A stretch of 64,000 nt of DNA, taken from positions 62,001 through 126,000 of the forward strand of contig JAPFFF010000048.1 in assembly GCA_039105265.1 (NCBI GenBank). The letters are read 5' to 3'. Below, in pieces: positions 51,618 through 62,747 of this stretch. The stretch is from Tritrichomonas musculus. Its lineage: Eukaryota; Parabasalia; Tritrichomonadida; Tritrichomonadidae. Position 1 is the first letter of the stretch. Every line of letters begins with the position of its first letter. The notes beneath the pieces were generated by a model. It was not told the DNA's origin. It did no database searches and saw nothing but the letters and a program-made list of their open reading frames with translations. Position numbers and translations under genes: made by a program.

Positions 51618-51806
51618 CTATAGAACCATACAGAGGAATGTGTATAAGAATACATAAGGAATCCAAAAATAAAAATAAAGTAAATTAAATTGTTTCTCGA
51701 TAGAATTGTAATAAATAAGATTCGATGGCATTAAATTTTCGAGGTACTCCATATTTTTATAAACATCTCTATTTAAAGTTCTAGTTGTGGTTTTATATAA
51801 ATACAT
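51618..51806 (-). pseudogene. Relic of middle part of an 826-family gene (right arm)
   Basis: Mirror of 48885-49073. Confidence 0.7.
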
Positions 51807-51810
51807 CGTA

Positions 51811-54800
51811 AATGCATATGGTTGCTGTTATGGTTGTTGTTGCTATTAGAGCATATTGTTGTTGTTATTGCTATTGGTGCATATAGTTATTTTAGTTGTT
51901 GTTGTTATTGGTGTATATGGTTGTTGTTACTATTAATGCATATGGTTGCTTTAGTTGTTATTGCTATTGGTGCTATTAATGCATATGGTTGTTGTAGTTG
52001 TTTTAGTTATTGTTGCTATTGTCGCATATAGTTGTTGTTGTAGTTGTTGTTGTTATTGGTGTATATGGTTGCTTTAGTTGTTATTACTATTGGTGCATAT
52101 AGTTATTTTAGTTGTTGTTGTTATTGTTGTTATAGTTGTTTAGTTATTGTTGCTATTGCTGTTATAATTGTTTTAGTTATTGTTGCTATTAGCACATATG
52201 GTTGTTGTTGCTATTAATGCATATAGTTGTTGTTGTAGTTGTTGTTGCTATTGGTACATATAGTTGTTTTAGTTGTTTTAGTTATTGTTGCTATTAGCAC
52301 ATATGGTTGTTGTTGCTATTAATGCATATAGTTGTTGTTGTAGTTGTTGTTGCTATTGGTACATATAGTTGTTTTAGTTGTTGGCGCATATAGTTATTTT
52401 AGTTGTTGTTGTTATAGTTGTTTTAGTTGTTTTAGTTATTGTTGCTATTGGTACATATAGTTGTTTTAGTTTTTGTTGTTATTGTTGTTTTAGTTGTTTT
52501 AGTTATTGTTGCTATTGGTGCATATAGTTGTTTTAGTTGTTGGTGCATATAGTTATTTTAGTTTTTGTTGTTATTGTTGTTATTGTTGTTTTAGTTGTTT
52601 TAGTTATTGTTGCTATTGGTGCATATAGTTGTTTTAGTTGTTGTTGTTATTGTTGTTATAGTTGTTTTAGTTGTTTTAGTTATTGTTGCTATTGGTGCAT
52701 ATAGTTGTTTTAGTTGTTGTTGCTATTAGTGCATATAGTTGCTTTAGTTGTTATTACTATTGGTGTATATAGTTATTTTAGTTGTTGTTGCTATTAGCAC
52801 ATATGGTTGTTGTTGCTATTAATGCATATAGTTGTTGTTGCTATTGGTATATATAGTTGTTTTAGTTGTTGTTGCTATTAGCGCATATGGTTGCTTTAGT
52901 TGTTATTGCTATTGGTGCGTATAGTTGTTGTTTTAGTTGTTGTTGCTATTGGCTCTATTAGTGCATATGGTTGTTGTTGCTATTAATGCATATAGTTGTT
53001 GTTGTAGTTGTTGTTGCTATTGGTATATATAGTTGTTTTAGTTGTTTTAGTTATTGGTGCATATAGTTGTTGTTTTAGTTGTTGTTGCTATTTGCTCTAT
53101 TAGTGCATATGGTTGTTGTTGCTATTAATGCAAATAGTTGTTTTAGTTATTGTTGCTATTGTTGCTATTAGCACATATGGTTGTTGTTGCTATTGGTGCA
53201 TATAGTTGTTTTAGTTGTTATTACTATTGGTGCATATAGTTATTTTAGTTGTTGTTGTTATTGTTGTTATAGTTGTTTTAGTTATTGGTGCATATAGTTG
53301 TTATAATTGTTTTAGTTATTGTTGCTATTAGCACATATGGTTGTTGTTGCTATTAATGCATATAGTTGTTGTTGTAGTTGTTGTTGCTATTGGTACATAT
53401 AGTTGTTTTAGTTGTTTTAGTTATTGTTGCTATTAGCACATATGGTTGTTGTTGCTATTAATGCATATAGTTGTTGTTGTAGTTGTTGTTGCTATTGGTA
53501 CATATAGTTGTTTTAGTTGTTGGCGCATATAGTTATTTTAGTTGTTGTTGTTATAGTTGTTTTAGTTGTTTTAGTTATTGTTGCTATTGGTACATATAGT
53601 TGTTTTAGTTTTTGTTGTTATTGTTGTTTTAGTTGTTTTAGTTATTGTTGCTATTGGTGCATATAGTTGTTTTAGTTGTTGGTGCATATAGTTATTTTAG
53701 TTTTTGTTGTTATTGTTGTTATTGTTGTTTTAGTTGTTTTAGTTATTGTTGCTATTGGTGCATATAGTTGTTTTAGTTGTTGTTGTTATTGTTGTTATAG
53801 TTGTTTTAGTTGTTTTAGTTATTGTTGCTATTGGTGCATATAGTTGTTTTAGTTGTTGTTGCTATTAGTGCATATAGTTGCTTTAGTTGTTATTACTATT
53901 GGTGTATATAGTTATTTTAGTTGTTGTTGCTATTAGCACATATGGTTGTTGTTGCTATTAATGCATATAGTTGTTGTTGCTATTGGTATATATAGTTGTT
54001 TTAGTTGTTGTTGCTATTAGCGCATATGGTTGCTTTAGTTGTTATTGCTATTGGTGCGTATAGTTGTTGTTTTAGTTGTTGTTGCTATTGGCTCTATTAG
54101 TGCATATGGTTGTTGTTGCTATTAATGCATATAGTTGTTGTTGTAGTTGTTGTTGCTATTGGTATATATAGTTGTTTTAGTTGTTTTAGTTATTGGTGCA
54201 TATAGTTGTTGTTTTAGTTGTTGTTGCTATTTGCTCTATTAGTGCATATGGTTGTTGTTGCTATTAATGCAAATAGTTGTTTTAGTTATTGTTGCTATTG
54301 TTGCTATTAGCACATATGGTTGTTGTTGCTATTGGTGCATATAGTTGTTTTAGTTGTTATTACTATTGGTGCATATAGTTATTTTAGTTGTTGTTGTTAT
54401 TGGTGTTATAGTTGTTTAGTTATTGTTGCTATTGCTGTTATAATTGTTTTAGTTATTGTTGCTATTGCTGCTATTAGCACATATGGTTGTTGTTGCTATT
54501 GGTGCATATAGTTGTTTTAGTTGTTATTACTATTGGTGCATATAGTTATTTTAGTTGTTGTTGTTATTGGTGTTATAGTTGTTTTAGTTATTGGTGCATA
54601 TGGTTGTTGTAGTTGTTGCCGTTAATGCTATTAGTGCATATAGTTGTTTTAGTTATTGTTGCTATTGGTGCATATAGTTGTTGTTGCTATTAGCACATAT
54701 GGTTGTTGTAGTTGTAATTGCTGTTGGTGTGTATAGTTGTTTTAGTTATTGGTGCATATGGTTGTTGTTGTTGTTGTTTTAGTTGTTGTTGTAGTTATTG

Positions 54801-54860
54801 CTGCTGTTGGTGTATATGGTTGTTGTTGTTGTTTTAGTTGTTGTTGCTATTGGTACAATT
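51811..54860. repeat. Right-arm GTT-rich minisatellite region
   Basis: Mirror of 45835-48880, including the internal 1,139-bp duplication; same length as the left copy. Confidence 0.9.
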
Positions 54861-54960
54861 ATGCGTTTCTATATATTTCGTCTATTTTCTCTATTTTTCG
54901 TATATGTTTTTAAAATTACCTAATAATACTTTTCTCTGTGTGTTCCAAAAAATAAACAAA

Positions 54961-55176
54961 TACCCAAACCGTAAATGTATCGCACAAGCCGCAAATGTAT
55001 CCCAAAAATTGCAAATGTATCGCACAAACCGTAAATGTATCGCACAAGCCGCAAATGTATCCCAAAAATTGCAAATGTATCGCACAAACCTTAGATGTAT
55101 CCTACAAGCCGTAAATGTATCGCACCAACAGCAAATGTATTCTATAAATATAGATGTATTCTATAACCATAGATGT
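54961..55176. repeat. Right-arm 20-bp repeat
   Basis: Mirror of 45515-45730. Confidence 0.8.
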
Positions 55177-55464
55177 ATCTTACAAATACTAACAAATACA
55201 CAACCTGGAAATGTATGGTAGTAATATGTTCGAAATGGAATGTGGAAGGAAATCTAATTAATCGCATCGTTGGCAACTTTATTTATTGGGTCCGTCGATT
55301 TTCCTACACACCAGATATTGCATATAGGTTCCTCTATGTGTTTCTTACAATGTTGTTCCTTTGTGGATTCCAAAAATAAAATATAGTTATAAATTTTAAA
55401 AAGTAGCAATTAATCGTGTCGCAAATATTCGTTATAGTATTTGGTTATTTTTATTTCCGCATAA

Positions 55465-55722
55465 ATGTCTTTTAAAGATACCATACAGATACCAACAGAG
55501 AGAACATTTACTTTTAATGGATGCACTATCCAAGATTACAACAACTATGTTTTAATTAAGGACCCAAAAGGAAAAGTACATAAATATTCTACTATTAAAG
55601 GAAAATATAGTTTTACATTCCCTGGTGTGTTTATTAAGAAGTATCGCATCTTATTCTTCGATAGACAAGACGACGACATTTTATATTGTATGTCTGCATC
55701 GACAGTACTAGATGGAGAATAG
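55465..55722 (+). CDS. 85-residue protein ORF (right arm)
   Basis: Encodes the same 85 residues as 44969-45226, mirrored. Both copies point outward from the centre. Confidence 0.5.
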   Translation: MSFKDTIQIPTERTFTFNGCTIQDYNNYVLIKDPKGKVHKYSTIKGKYSFTFPGVFIKKYRILFFDRQDDDILYCMSASTVLDGE

Positions 55723-55785
55723 AATAAATTATTTTTAGCTAACCACATAAATATAGCATTTCTGTTTTTGTGGTGTGGTCTTAGT

Positions 55786-55986
55786 GGGTCCAACAACAGC
55801 TTCTATACAATTGGTTATTTTTGTAGATTTAAGTTTACCAAGGATAATTTCCTTAAGCCAGTATGTCGCTATATAATTTTTTAGGTCTCCGCTATTAATA
55901 GAACAACGTATTAATAACGAACTTTTAAGTAGTTTGTACCCAAATATCTTAACTGTATCTCCTAGTTTAACATCGTCGTCTATCTT
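55786..55986 (-). pseudogene. Relic of C-terminal domain of an 826-family gene (right arm)
   Basis: Mirror of 44705-44905. Confidence 0.65.
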
Positions 55987-56039
55987 TTTGCATATAGTTT
56001 GTATATAAGGTATATAACTTGTATATTGTTAATATGTAA

Positions 56040-57495
56040 TTAGTATGTAGGTAGTATATAGTTAGTAGTAGTATATAGTTAGTAGTAGTATATAGTTAGT
56101 AGTAGTATATAGTTAGTAGTAGTATATAGTTAGTAGTAGTATATAGTTAGTAGTAGTATATAGTTAGTAGTAGTATATAGTTAGTAGTAGTATATAGTTA
56201 GTAGTAGTATATAGTTAGTAGTAGTATATAGTTAGTAGTAGTATATAGTTAGTAGTAGTATATAGTTAGTAGTAGTATATAGTTAGTAGTAGTATATAGT
56301 TAGTAGTAGTATATAGTTAGTAGTAGTATATAGTTAGTAGTAGTATATAGTTAGTAGTAGTATATAGTTAGTAGTAGTAGTATAGTAGTTAGTAGTAGTA
56401 TATAGTTAGTAGTAGTATATAGTTAGTAGTAGTATATAGTTAGTAGTAGTATATAGTTAGTAGTAGTATATAGTTATAGTAGTATATAGTTAGTAGTAGT
56501 ATATAGTTAGTAGTAGTATATAGTTAGTAGTAGTATATAGTTAGTAGTAGTATATAGTTAGTAGTAGTATATAGTTAGTAGTAGTATATAGTTAGTAGTA
56601 GTATATAGTTAGTAGTAGTATATAGTTAGTAGTAGTATATAGTTAGTAGTAGTATATAGTTAGTAGTAGTATATAGTTAGTAGTAGTATATAGTTAGTAG
56701 TAGTATATAGTTAGTAGTAGTATATAGTTAGTAGTAGTATATAGTTAGTAGTAGTATATAGTTAGTAGTAGTATATAGTTAGTAGTAGTATATAGTTAGT
56801 AGTAGTATATAGTTAGTAGTAGTATAGTTATAGTAGTAGTAGTTAGTAGTAGTATATAGTTAGTAGTAGTATATAGTTAGTAGTAGTATATAGTTAGTAG
56901 TAGTATATAGTTAGTAGTAGTATATAGTTAGTAGTAGTATATAGTTAGTAGTAGTATATAGTTAGTAGTAGTATATAGTTAGTAGTATATAGTTAGTAGT
57001 AGTATATAGTTAGTAGTAGTATATAGTTAGTAGTAGTATATAGTTAGTAGTAGTAGTAGTATAGTATATAGTTAGTAGTAGTATATAGTTAGTAGTAGTA
57101 TATAGTTAGTAGTAGTATATAGTTAGTAGTAGTAGTATATAGTTAGTAGTAGTATATAGTAGTAGTATATAGTTAGTAGTAGTATATAGTTAGTAGTAGT
57201 ATATAGTTAGTAGTAGTATATAGTTAGTAGTAGTTAGTATAGTATATAGTTAGTAGTAGTATATAGTTAGTAGTAGTATATAGTTAGTAGTAGTATATAG
57301 TTAGTAGTAGTATATAGTTAGTAGTAGTATATAGTTAGTAGTAGTATATAGTTAGTAGTAGTATATAGTTAGTAGTAGTATATAGTTAGTAGTAGTATAT
57401 AGTTAGTAGTAGTATATAGTTATATATAGTTAGTAGTAGTATATAGTTAGTATGTAGTTAGTAGTATATAGTTAGTATATAGTAGTATATAGTAG
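56040..57495. repeat. Right-arm 17-bp satellite, shorter and less regular
   Basis: Mirror of the left 17-bp array, about 295 bp shorter, with several local irregularities (near 56378, 56470, 56825, 57050, 57150, 57235) not present on the left. These may be real rearrangements or consensus errors. Confidence 0.95.
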
Positions 57496-57605
57496 TATAT
57501 AGAGTATATGGTTTTGTGCGATACCTATTGGTTTTATACGATACCTCTATGCTTTGTTAGATACCTGTCTAGTTAGATACCTCTATATCTTTATGTAATA
57601 TAGCT

Positions 57606-57801
57606 CGCATGGATATATTATAAGTGGATGTATTAGTGGATATATTGTTGGGTGTTCCATAAGTGGATATAATAGTGGATGTATTAATAGATATACTATT
57701 GGATTGTATTGGTGGATATATTGTTGGATATATTGTTGGATATATTAATGGATATATTGTTGGATATATTGTTGGATATATTAATGGATATACTATAAAA
57801 C
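57606..57801. repeat. Right-arm TGGATATAT repeat cluster
   Basis: Mirror of 42595-42790. Confidence 0.7.
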
Positions 57802-57997
57802 CTCTAAACAGCAAAAATGTTGCTTTATATGGTCGCGTTTTAGAGATGGTAGAATTTGCCACCTGGATAATGTAAATGGGTCACTCTATGCGTTTCTAAT
57901 AATGTTGTTCCTTTGTGGATTCCAAAAATAGAATATTGTATAAATCTTAAAAGTAGCAATTAATTGTTATAATATTTGGTTATGTCTGCTTCCTGCT

Positions 57998-60478
57998 TTA
58001 AGAAATAAAATAATAACAATGTCGTCTACTAATTGGGTGCATCTTTAGTGCACCAACAACAACTTTAAAAACACTTTCTTTGTCTTTAATTATATCGTCT
58101 AGGAATCTAGTGCTCTTTGCTGTTAATTCCTTGCCATCTAATCGAAAACTAATTAAATAGCTTCCTTTATATTCGAAAGTATTAAAAATTTCGATAGCAT
58201 CCCCTTCTTTAACAAGTTTATCTATTGGTTCGTGTTTTCCTTTACGATAACTGTTATGTGTTAATATATTATCGTCTTTAATATTGTTCGGTACTTCTTT
58301 ATCTATTGCTGTGTTCGTGTAATACTCTAGAGGTTGGTTAACATGTATCTCGTCTCTTGTTGTTGTGCTGTTAACAATATTTATTTTTGCACGGAGATTA
58401 CGAGAAGCATTATAATAGACACCTTCCTTTTCTATCTCCATTATAGGTATTCCTAACGAAGAGCCATAAATGTTATTCGCTATTTCTGTCCATTTGTTAA
58501 TGTTCTCTCGTAAATAATCGTAAACAGAATTAACCGACCAGTAAATAGATAAATTAGATTCGCTACCAATATTGTTTTGTTTACTGCATAATAATAAAGC
58601 CTTGTTCCCATATCGAGTAAATATAAATTTAAAAGCATAAACAAATAAATGCGTCTTGTTCTCCAATTCGATTAATTTATGTTTGTTCGAATTAAGAGTA
58701 TCGTTAAACGAATTAATAAACATACTCTTTATTTTTGTGGTATCTTGTATCTGTTGGTTAGACTCTTCTTCTTTTTGTTTTATTAGTTCGTTTATTAATT
58801 CTTCTCTCGCATTTTTAAATAGATTCTCTTCTTTGTCTTTCTTTAACAGTTTGGTTATTTTGCTTATGTTATCGATTGGTTTAAACACTATAGGAATGTT
58901 ATAGGTTGTAAATTGGTTTATGTTCTTCTTTGGTTGTAATCGTAAGCGACAAATCGGGCAATCTAATAAACCTACATCTTCGGCTTTAATGGTTGTATCT
59001 TTAGTAATAAATGGTGTAAAGTAAGTATTTCCGTTCGATATATAAGTTATTAGTTCGTTTAATACAAACGATTTGTTTATTGTGTTTATTAGTTCTTTTG
59101 TATATATTCGTTGTTTAATAAGCAAATTGTCGTTTCCTTCTTCGATAGTTCGCTTAAATGATACCAGAATAATTGGATAATTAAACGAATATAATTTAAG
59201 TATGTTCGAAAGCTTGTTTGTATTAACGTTCTTAATATAAAAGCCGTTTATGTTGTTTGTTAGCTTGTTTATCGAGTAAGAGAACAAAGCCAAGTTATAA
59301 TCCAAATCCACAACACAAAGATTATATTTAATAGCATTAAGTAATAGCGACCATTGCTTGGATATACTGTTATAGAATATAAGATTTGGAGGTAATATAT
59401 AAACAAAATAATCGAGGTGTTTGTTAATGTATTCTTCTGTTATCGCTTGGTTATCGATATAATATGTTATTTCTAATCTTAAAATACCTGTATCGAGAGA
59501 TTTCTTAATATTATCCTTTAATATCTGTTCTTGGTTATTTATCCAATGGCTGTAATGGTTTCCGACACTACCTCGAACATTTGGAGATTCTATTGCTTGC
59601 GCGAATTTATTATAAAAATTATACCTAACAGCACCAAAAGAAGAATTCGTTATAAATGTTAAACAATTGGAACCGACAGATGCATTATTATCTATAATTA
59701 TTTTAATCGGTTCTTCTGTTGTATTGTTGTTAATGGATTCCTCTCCTTCTTTTCTAAAGTCTGGCTTCGTTAATAAATAATCTATAACATCCTTCTTGTT
59801 AATGGTTCCGCTAAAGTCTTGGATTATTTCGATATCGTTTATAAATATACCATTATCGTTAAACTCTTTAATTCTCTCTTTATTGCATACAATATTAAGA
59901 ACCTTATCTAGTGGAACATCTTGCAGAGATATTTTAATAAACTGTTTAATGGTTCCTTTATCGACTTTAAACGATGTCGGCTTTATGCTTGTCTTATTAA
60001 TTAGTATATCGAATTTATTAAATAACTCTCTAATAATTTCTGTATTGTTAGCAAGGAATGGCGTAATTTCTTTAAGAACTTTATTAAATTGTCGGTCTTC
60101 TTTGGACTTTGGTGTATTCTCTTCTGGTTGGTCGTTTGTTCCCTTACGTTTAATATAATTCTTTAATGCTTTATTATTCTTTATAATATCTTCGGGTATA
60201 ATAAAATGGATAATAATATTATCGCAGAATCTAGAACATAATGGTTTAAGCTCTTTATTGTTTGTTCCACCAAGCGTAAAATCGATATTGGCTGTATCGT
60301 TAATGTTTAATGTATATGTTATGTTATGCAGCAATGTTTCGGATTTGGAGTTAGTATAGAAGTAAGAGAAAGGAAGCTTAACACCTTCTTTATCGAATAT
60401 ATTGTAATCGAGTTCGCGAATTGTTTCGAAAGTTCCTTGTTCTTCTTGGCTATCGCAGTTTGTAGTTAGTGGTTGCAT
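57998..60478 (-). CDS. 826-residue protein of the palindromic element (right arm)
   Basis: The encoded protein is identical over all 826 residues to the copy at 39918-42398, in opposite orientation, so both genes point toward the centre of the palindrome. Identity of this length with different flanking array sizes implies very recent duplication or continuing copy correction between arms. Function unknown, as for the left copy. Confidence 0.85.
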   Translation of the reverse strand: MQPLTTNCDSQEEQGTFETIRELDYNIFDKEGVKLPFSYFYTNSKSETLLHNITYTLNINDTANIDFTLGGTNNKELKPLCSRFCDNIIIHFIIPEDIIKNNKALKNYIKRKGTNDQPEENTPKSKEDRQFNKVLKEITPFLANNTEIIRELFNKFDILINKTSIKPTSFKVDKGTIKQFIKISLQDVPLDKVLNIVCNKERIKEFNDNGIFINDIEIIQDFSGTINKKDVIDYLLTKPDFRKEGEESINNNTTEEPIKIIIDNNASVGSNCLTFITNSSFGAVRYNFYNKFAQAIESPNVRGSVGNHYSHWINNQEQILKDNIKKSLDTGILRLEITYYIDNQAITEEYINKHLDYFVYILPPNLIFYNSISKQWSLLLNAIKYNLCVVDLDYNLALFSYSINKLTNNINGFYIKNVNTNKLSNILKLYSFNYPIILVSFKRTIEEGNDNLLIKQRIYTKELINTINKSFVLNELITYISNGNTYFTPFITKDTTIKAEDVGLLDCPICRLRLQPKKNINQFTTYNIPIVFKPIDNISKITKLLKKDKEENLFKNAREELINELIKQKEEESNQQIQDTTKIKSMFINSFNDTLNSNKHKLIELENKTHLFVYAFKFIFTRYGNKALLLCSKQNNIGSESNLSIYWSVNSVYDYLRENINKWTEIANNIYGSSLGIPIMEIEKEGVYYNASRNLRAKINIVNSTTTRDEIHVNQPLEYYTNTAIDKEVPNNIKDDNILTHNSYRKGKHEPIDKLVKEGDAIEIFNTFEYKGSYLISFRLDGKELTAKSTRFLDDIIKDKESVFKVVVGALKMHPISRRHCYYFIS

Positions 60479-60547
60479 TTACAAACGAATAAAAAACATA
60501 TTTAAAACGAAAACAGGTTGTTTGTATTTTTTGTTAGTGTGTTTTTT

Positions 60548-62368
60548 TAATGTATTATAAGTGGATATATTAGTATAGATGTATTAGTATAGATGTATTA
60601 GTATAGATGTATTAGTATAGATGTATTAGTATAGATGTATTAGTATAGATGTATTAGTATAGATGTATTAGTATAGATGTATTAGTATAGATGTATTAGT
60701 ATAGATGTATTAGTATAGATGTATTAGTATAGATGTATTAGTATAGATGTATTAGTATAGATGTATTAGTATAGATGTATTAGTATAGATGTATTAGTAT
60801 AGATGTATTAGTATAGATGTATTAGTATAGATGTATTAGTATAGATGTATTAGTATAGATGTATTAGTATAGATGTATTAGTATAGATGTATTAGTATAG
60901 ATGTATTAGTATAGATGTATTAGTATAGATGTATTAGTATAGATGTATTAGTATAGATGTATTAGTATAGATGTATTAGTATAGATGTATTAGTATAGAT
61001 GTATTAGTATAGATGTATTAGTATAGATGTATTAGTATAGATGTATTAGTATAGATGTATTAGTATAGATGTATTAGTATAGATGTATTAGTATAGATGT
61101 ATTAGTATAGATGTATTAGTATAGATGTATTAGTATAGATGTATTAGTATAGATGTATTAGTATAGATGTATTAGTATAGATGTATTAGTATAGATGTAT
61201 TAGTATAGATGTATTAGTATAGATGTATTAGTATAGATGTATTAGTATAGATGTATTAGTATAGATGTATTAGTATAGATGTATTAGCATGGATATATTA
61301 GTATGGATGTATTAGTATAGATGTATTAGTATGGATATATTAGTATGGATGTATTAGCATAGATGTATTAGTATGGATATATTAGTATGGATGTATTAGT
61401 ATAGATGTATTAGTATGGATATATTAGTATGGATGTATTAGCATAGATGTATTAGTATGGATATATTAGTATGGATGTATTAGCATAGATGTATTAGTAT
61501 GGATATATTAGTATGGATGTATTAGTATAGATGTATTAGTATGGATATATTAGTATGGATGTATTAGCATAGATGTATTAGTATGGATATATTAGTATGG
61601 ATGTATTAGCATAGATGTATTAGTATGGATATATTAGTATGGATGTATTAGTATAGATGTATTAGTATGGATATATTAGTATGGATGTATTAGCATAGAT
61701 GTATTAGTATGGATATATTAGTATAGATGTATTAGTATAGATGTATTAGTATAGATGTATTAGTATGGATGTATTAGTATAGATGTATTAGTATAGATGT
61801 ATTAGTATAGATGTATTAGCATGGATATATTAGTATGGATGTATTAGTATAGATGTATTAGTATGGATATATTAGTATGGATGTATTAGCATAGATGTAT
61901 TAGTATGGATATATTAGTATGGATGTATTAGTATAGATGTATTAGTATGGATATATTAGTATGGATGTATTAGCATAGATGTATTAGTATGGATATATTA
62001 GTATGGATGTATTAGCATAGATGTATTAGTATGGATATATTAGTATGGATGTATTAGTATAGATGTATTAGTATGGATATATTAGTATGGATGTATTAGT
62101 ATAGATGTATTAGTATGGATATATTAGTATGGATGTATTAGCATAGATGTATTAGTATGGATATATTAGTATGGATGTATTAGTATAGATGTATTAGTAT
62201 GGATATATTAGTATGGATGTATTAGCATAGATGTATTAGTATGGATATATTAGTATGGATGTATTAGTATAGATGTATTAGTATGGATATATTAGTATGG
62301 ATGTATTAGCATAGATGTATTAGTATGGATATATTAGTATGGATGTATTAGCATAGATGTATTAGTAG
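60548..62368. repeat. Right-arm 14-bp satellite, expanded
   Basis: Mirror of the left 14-bp array but about 1 kb longer. The inner part (60560-61280) is uniform. The outer part (about 61283-62365) is a higher-order repeat mixing TATAGATGTATTAG, TATGGATATATTAG and GCATAGATGTATTAG. The expansion is mostly in this outer block. Confidence 0.95.
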
Positions 62369-62374
62369 GTCTTT

Positions 62375-62617
62375 TCTAAGAGGGTCCTCGTGGTGGAGTA
62401 CATGTGCCATTAAGTAGATGGTGGTATGTACGAGATTCTCGGGGTGCTACCTGTGCCGTTTCATAGATGGCGGGGTACCTAAGCTGTTTCGTAGATGGAG
62501 GGCAGTGGGGTGGGGCACCTGTGCTGTTTCATAGATAGTGGGCAGTGGGGCAGGTACCTGTGCCGTTTCATAGATGGGCGGTTGTGGGGTGGGGTACCTG
62601 TGCCGTTTCATGGATGG
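62375..62617. repeat. Right-arm GC-rich 25-bp motif cluster
   Basis: Reverse-complement counterpart of 38808-39050, with the same order and spacing of motifs, followed by the mirrored T/C tract. Confidence 0.8.
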
Positions 62618-62741
62618 GGAGCAGTAGTGAGAACAAGAATATTTTTTTCTTTTCTTTTCTTTTTTTCTTTTTCTTTTCTTTTTCTTTTATGACGAGTTCG
62701 TTCTTAGTCCAGACCTGCGACCCACAGCGAAAACCGACTCG

Positions 62742-62747
62742 TATATA
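62742..62747. other. Right copy of TATATA target duplication
   Basis: Direct copy of the 6 bp at 38677-38682. A 6-bp duplication would be the size made by Polinton/retroviral-type (RVE) integrases, but the palindromic sequence makes the length ambiguous. Confidence 0.55.

Larger units (their letters stand above)
38683..62741. mobile_element. Giant 24-kb palindromic element inserted in the Polinton
   Basis: The 24,059-bp segment reads nearly the same on both strands: left arm 38683-50131 (11,449 bp), right arm 50496-62741 (12,246 bp), with a 364-bp non-palindromic centre. The outer ends CGAGTCGGTTTTCGCTGTGG and their reverse complement match exactly, and TATATA is present on both sides as a probable target duplication. 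Each arm holds, from outside in: an A/G tract, GC-rich 25-bp motifs, a 14-bp satellite, the 826-codon gene, a 17-bp satellite, a relic and an 85-codon ORF, a 20-bp repeat, a CAA-rich region, a second relic and a 16-bp satellite. Proteins encoded by the two arms are identical; arrays differ in length. The family is not recognised. An inverted dimer of a 12-kb element is one reading. Assembly error must be excluded. Confidence 0.8.
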
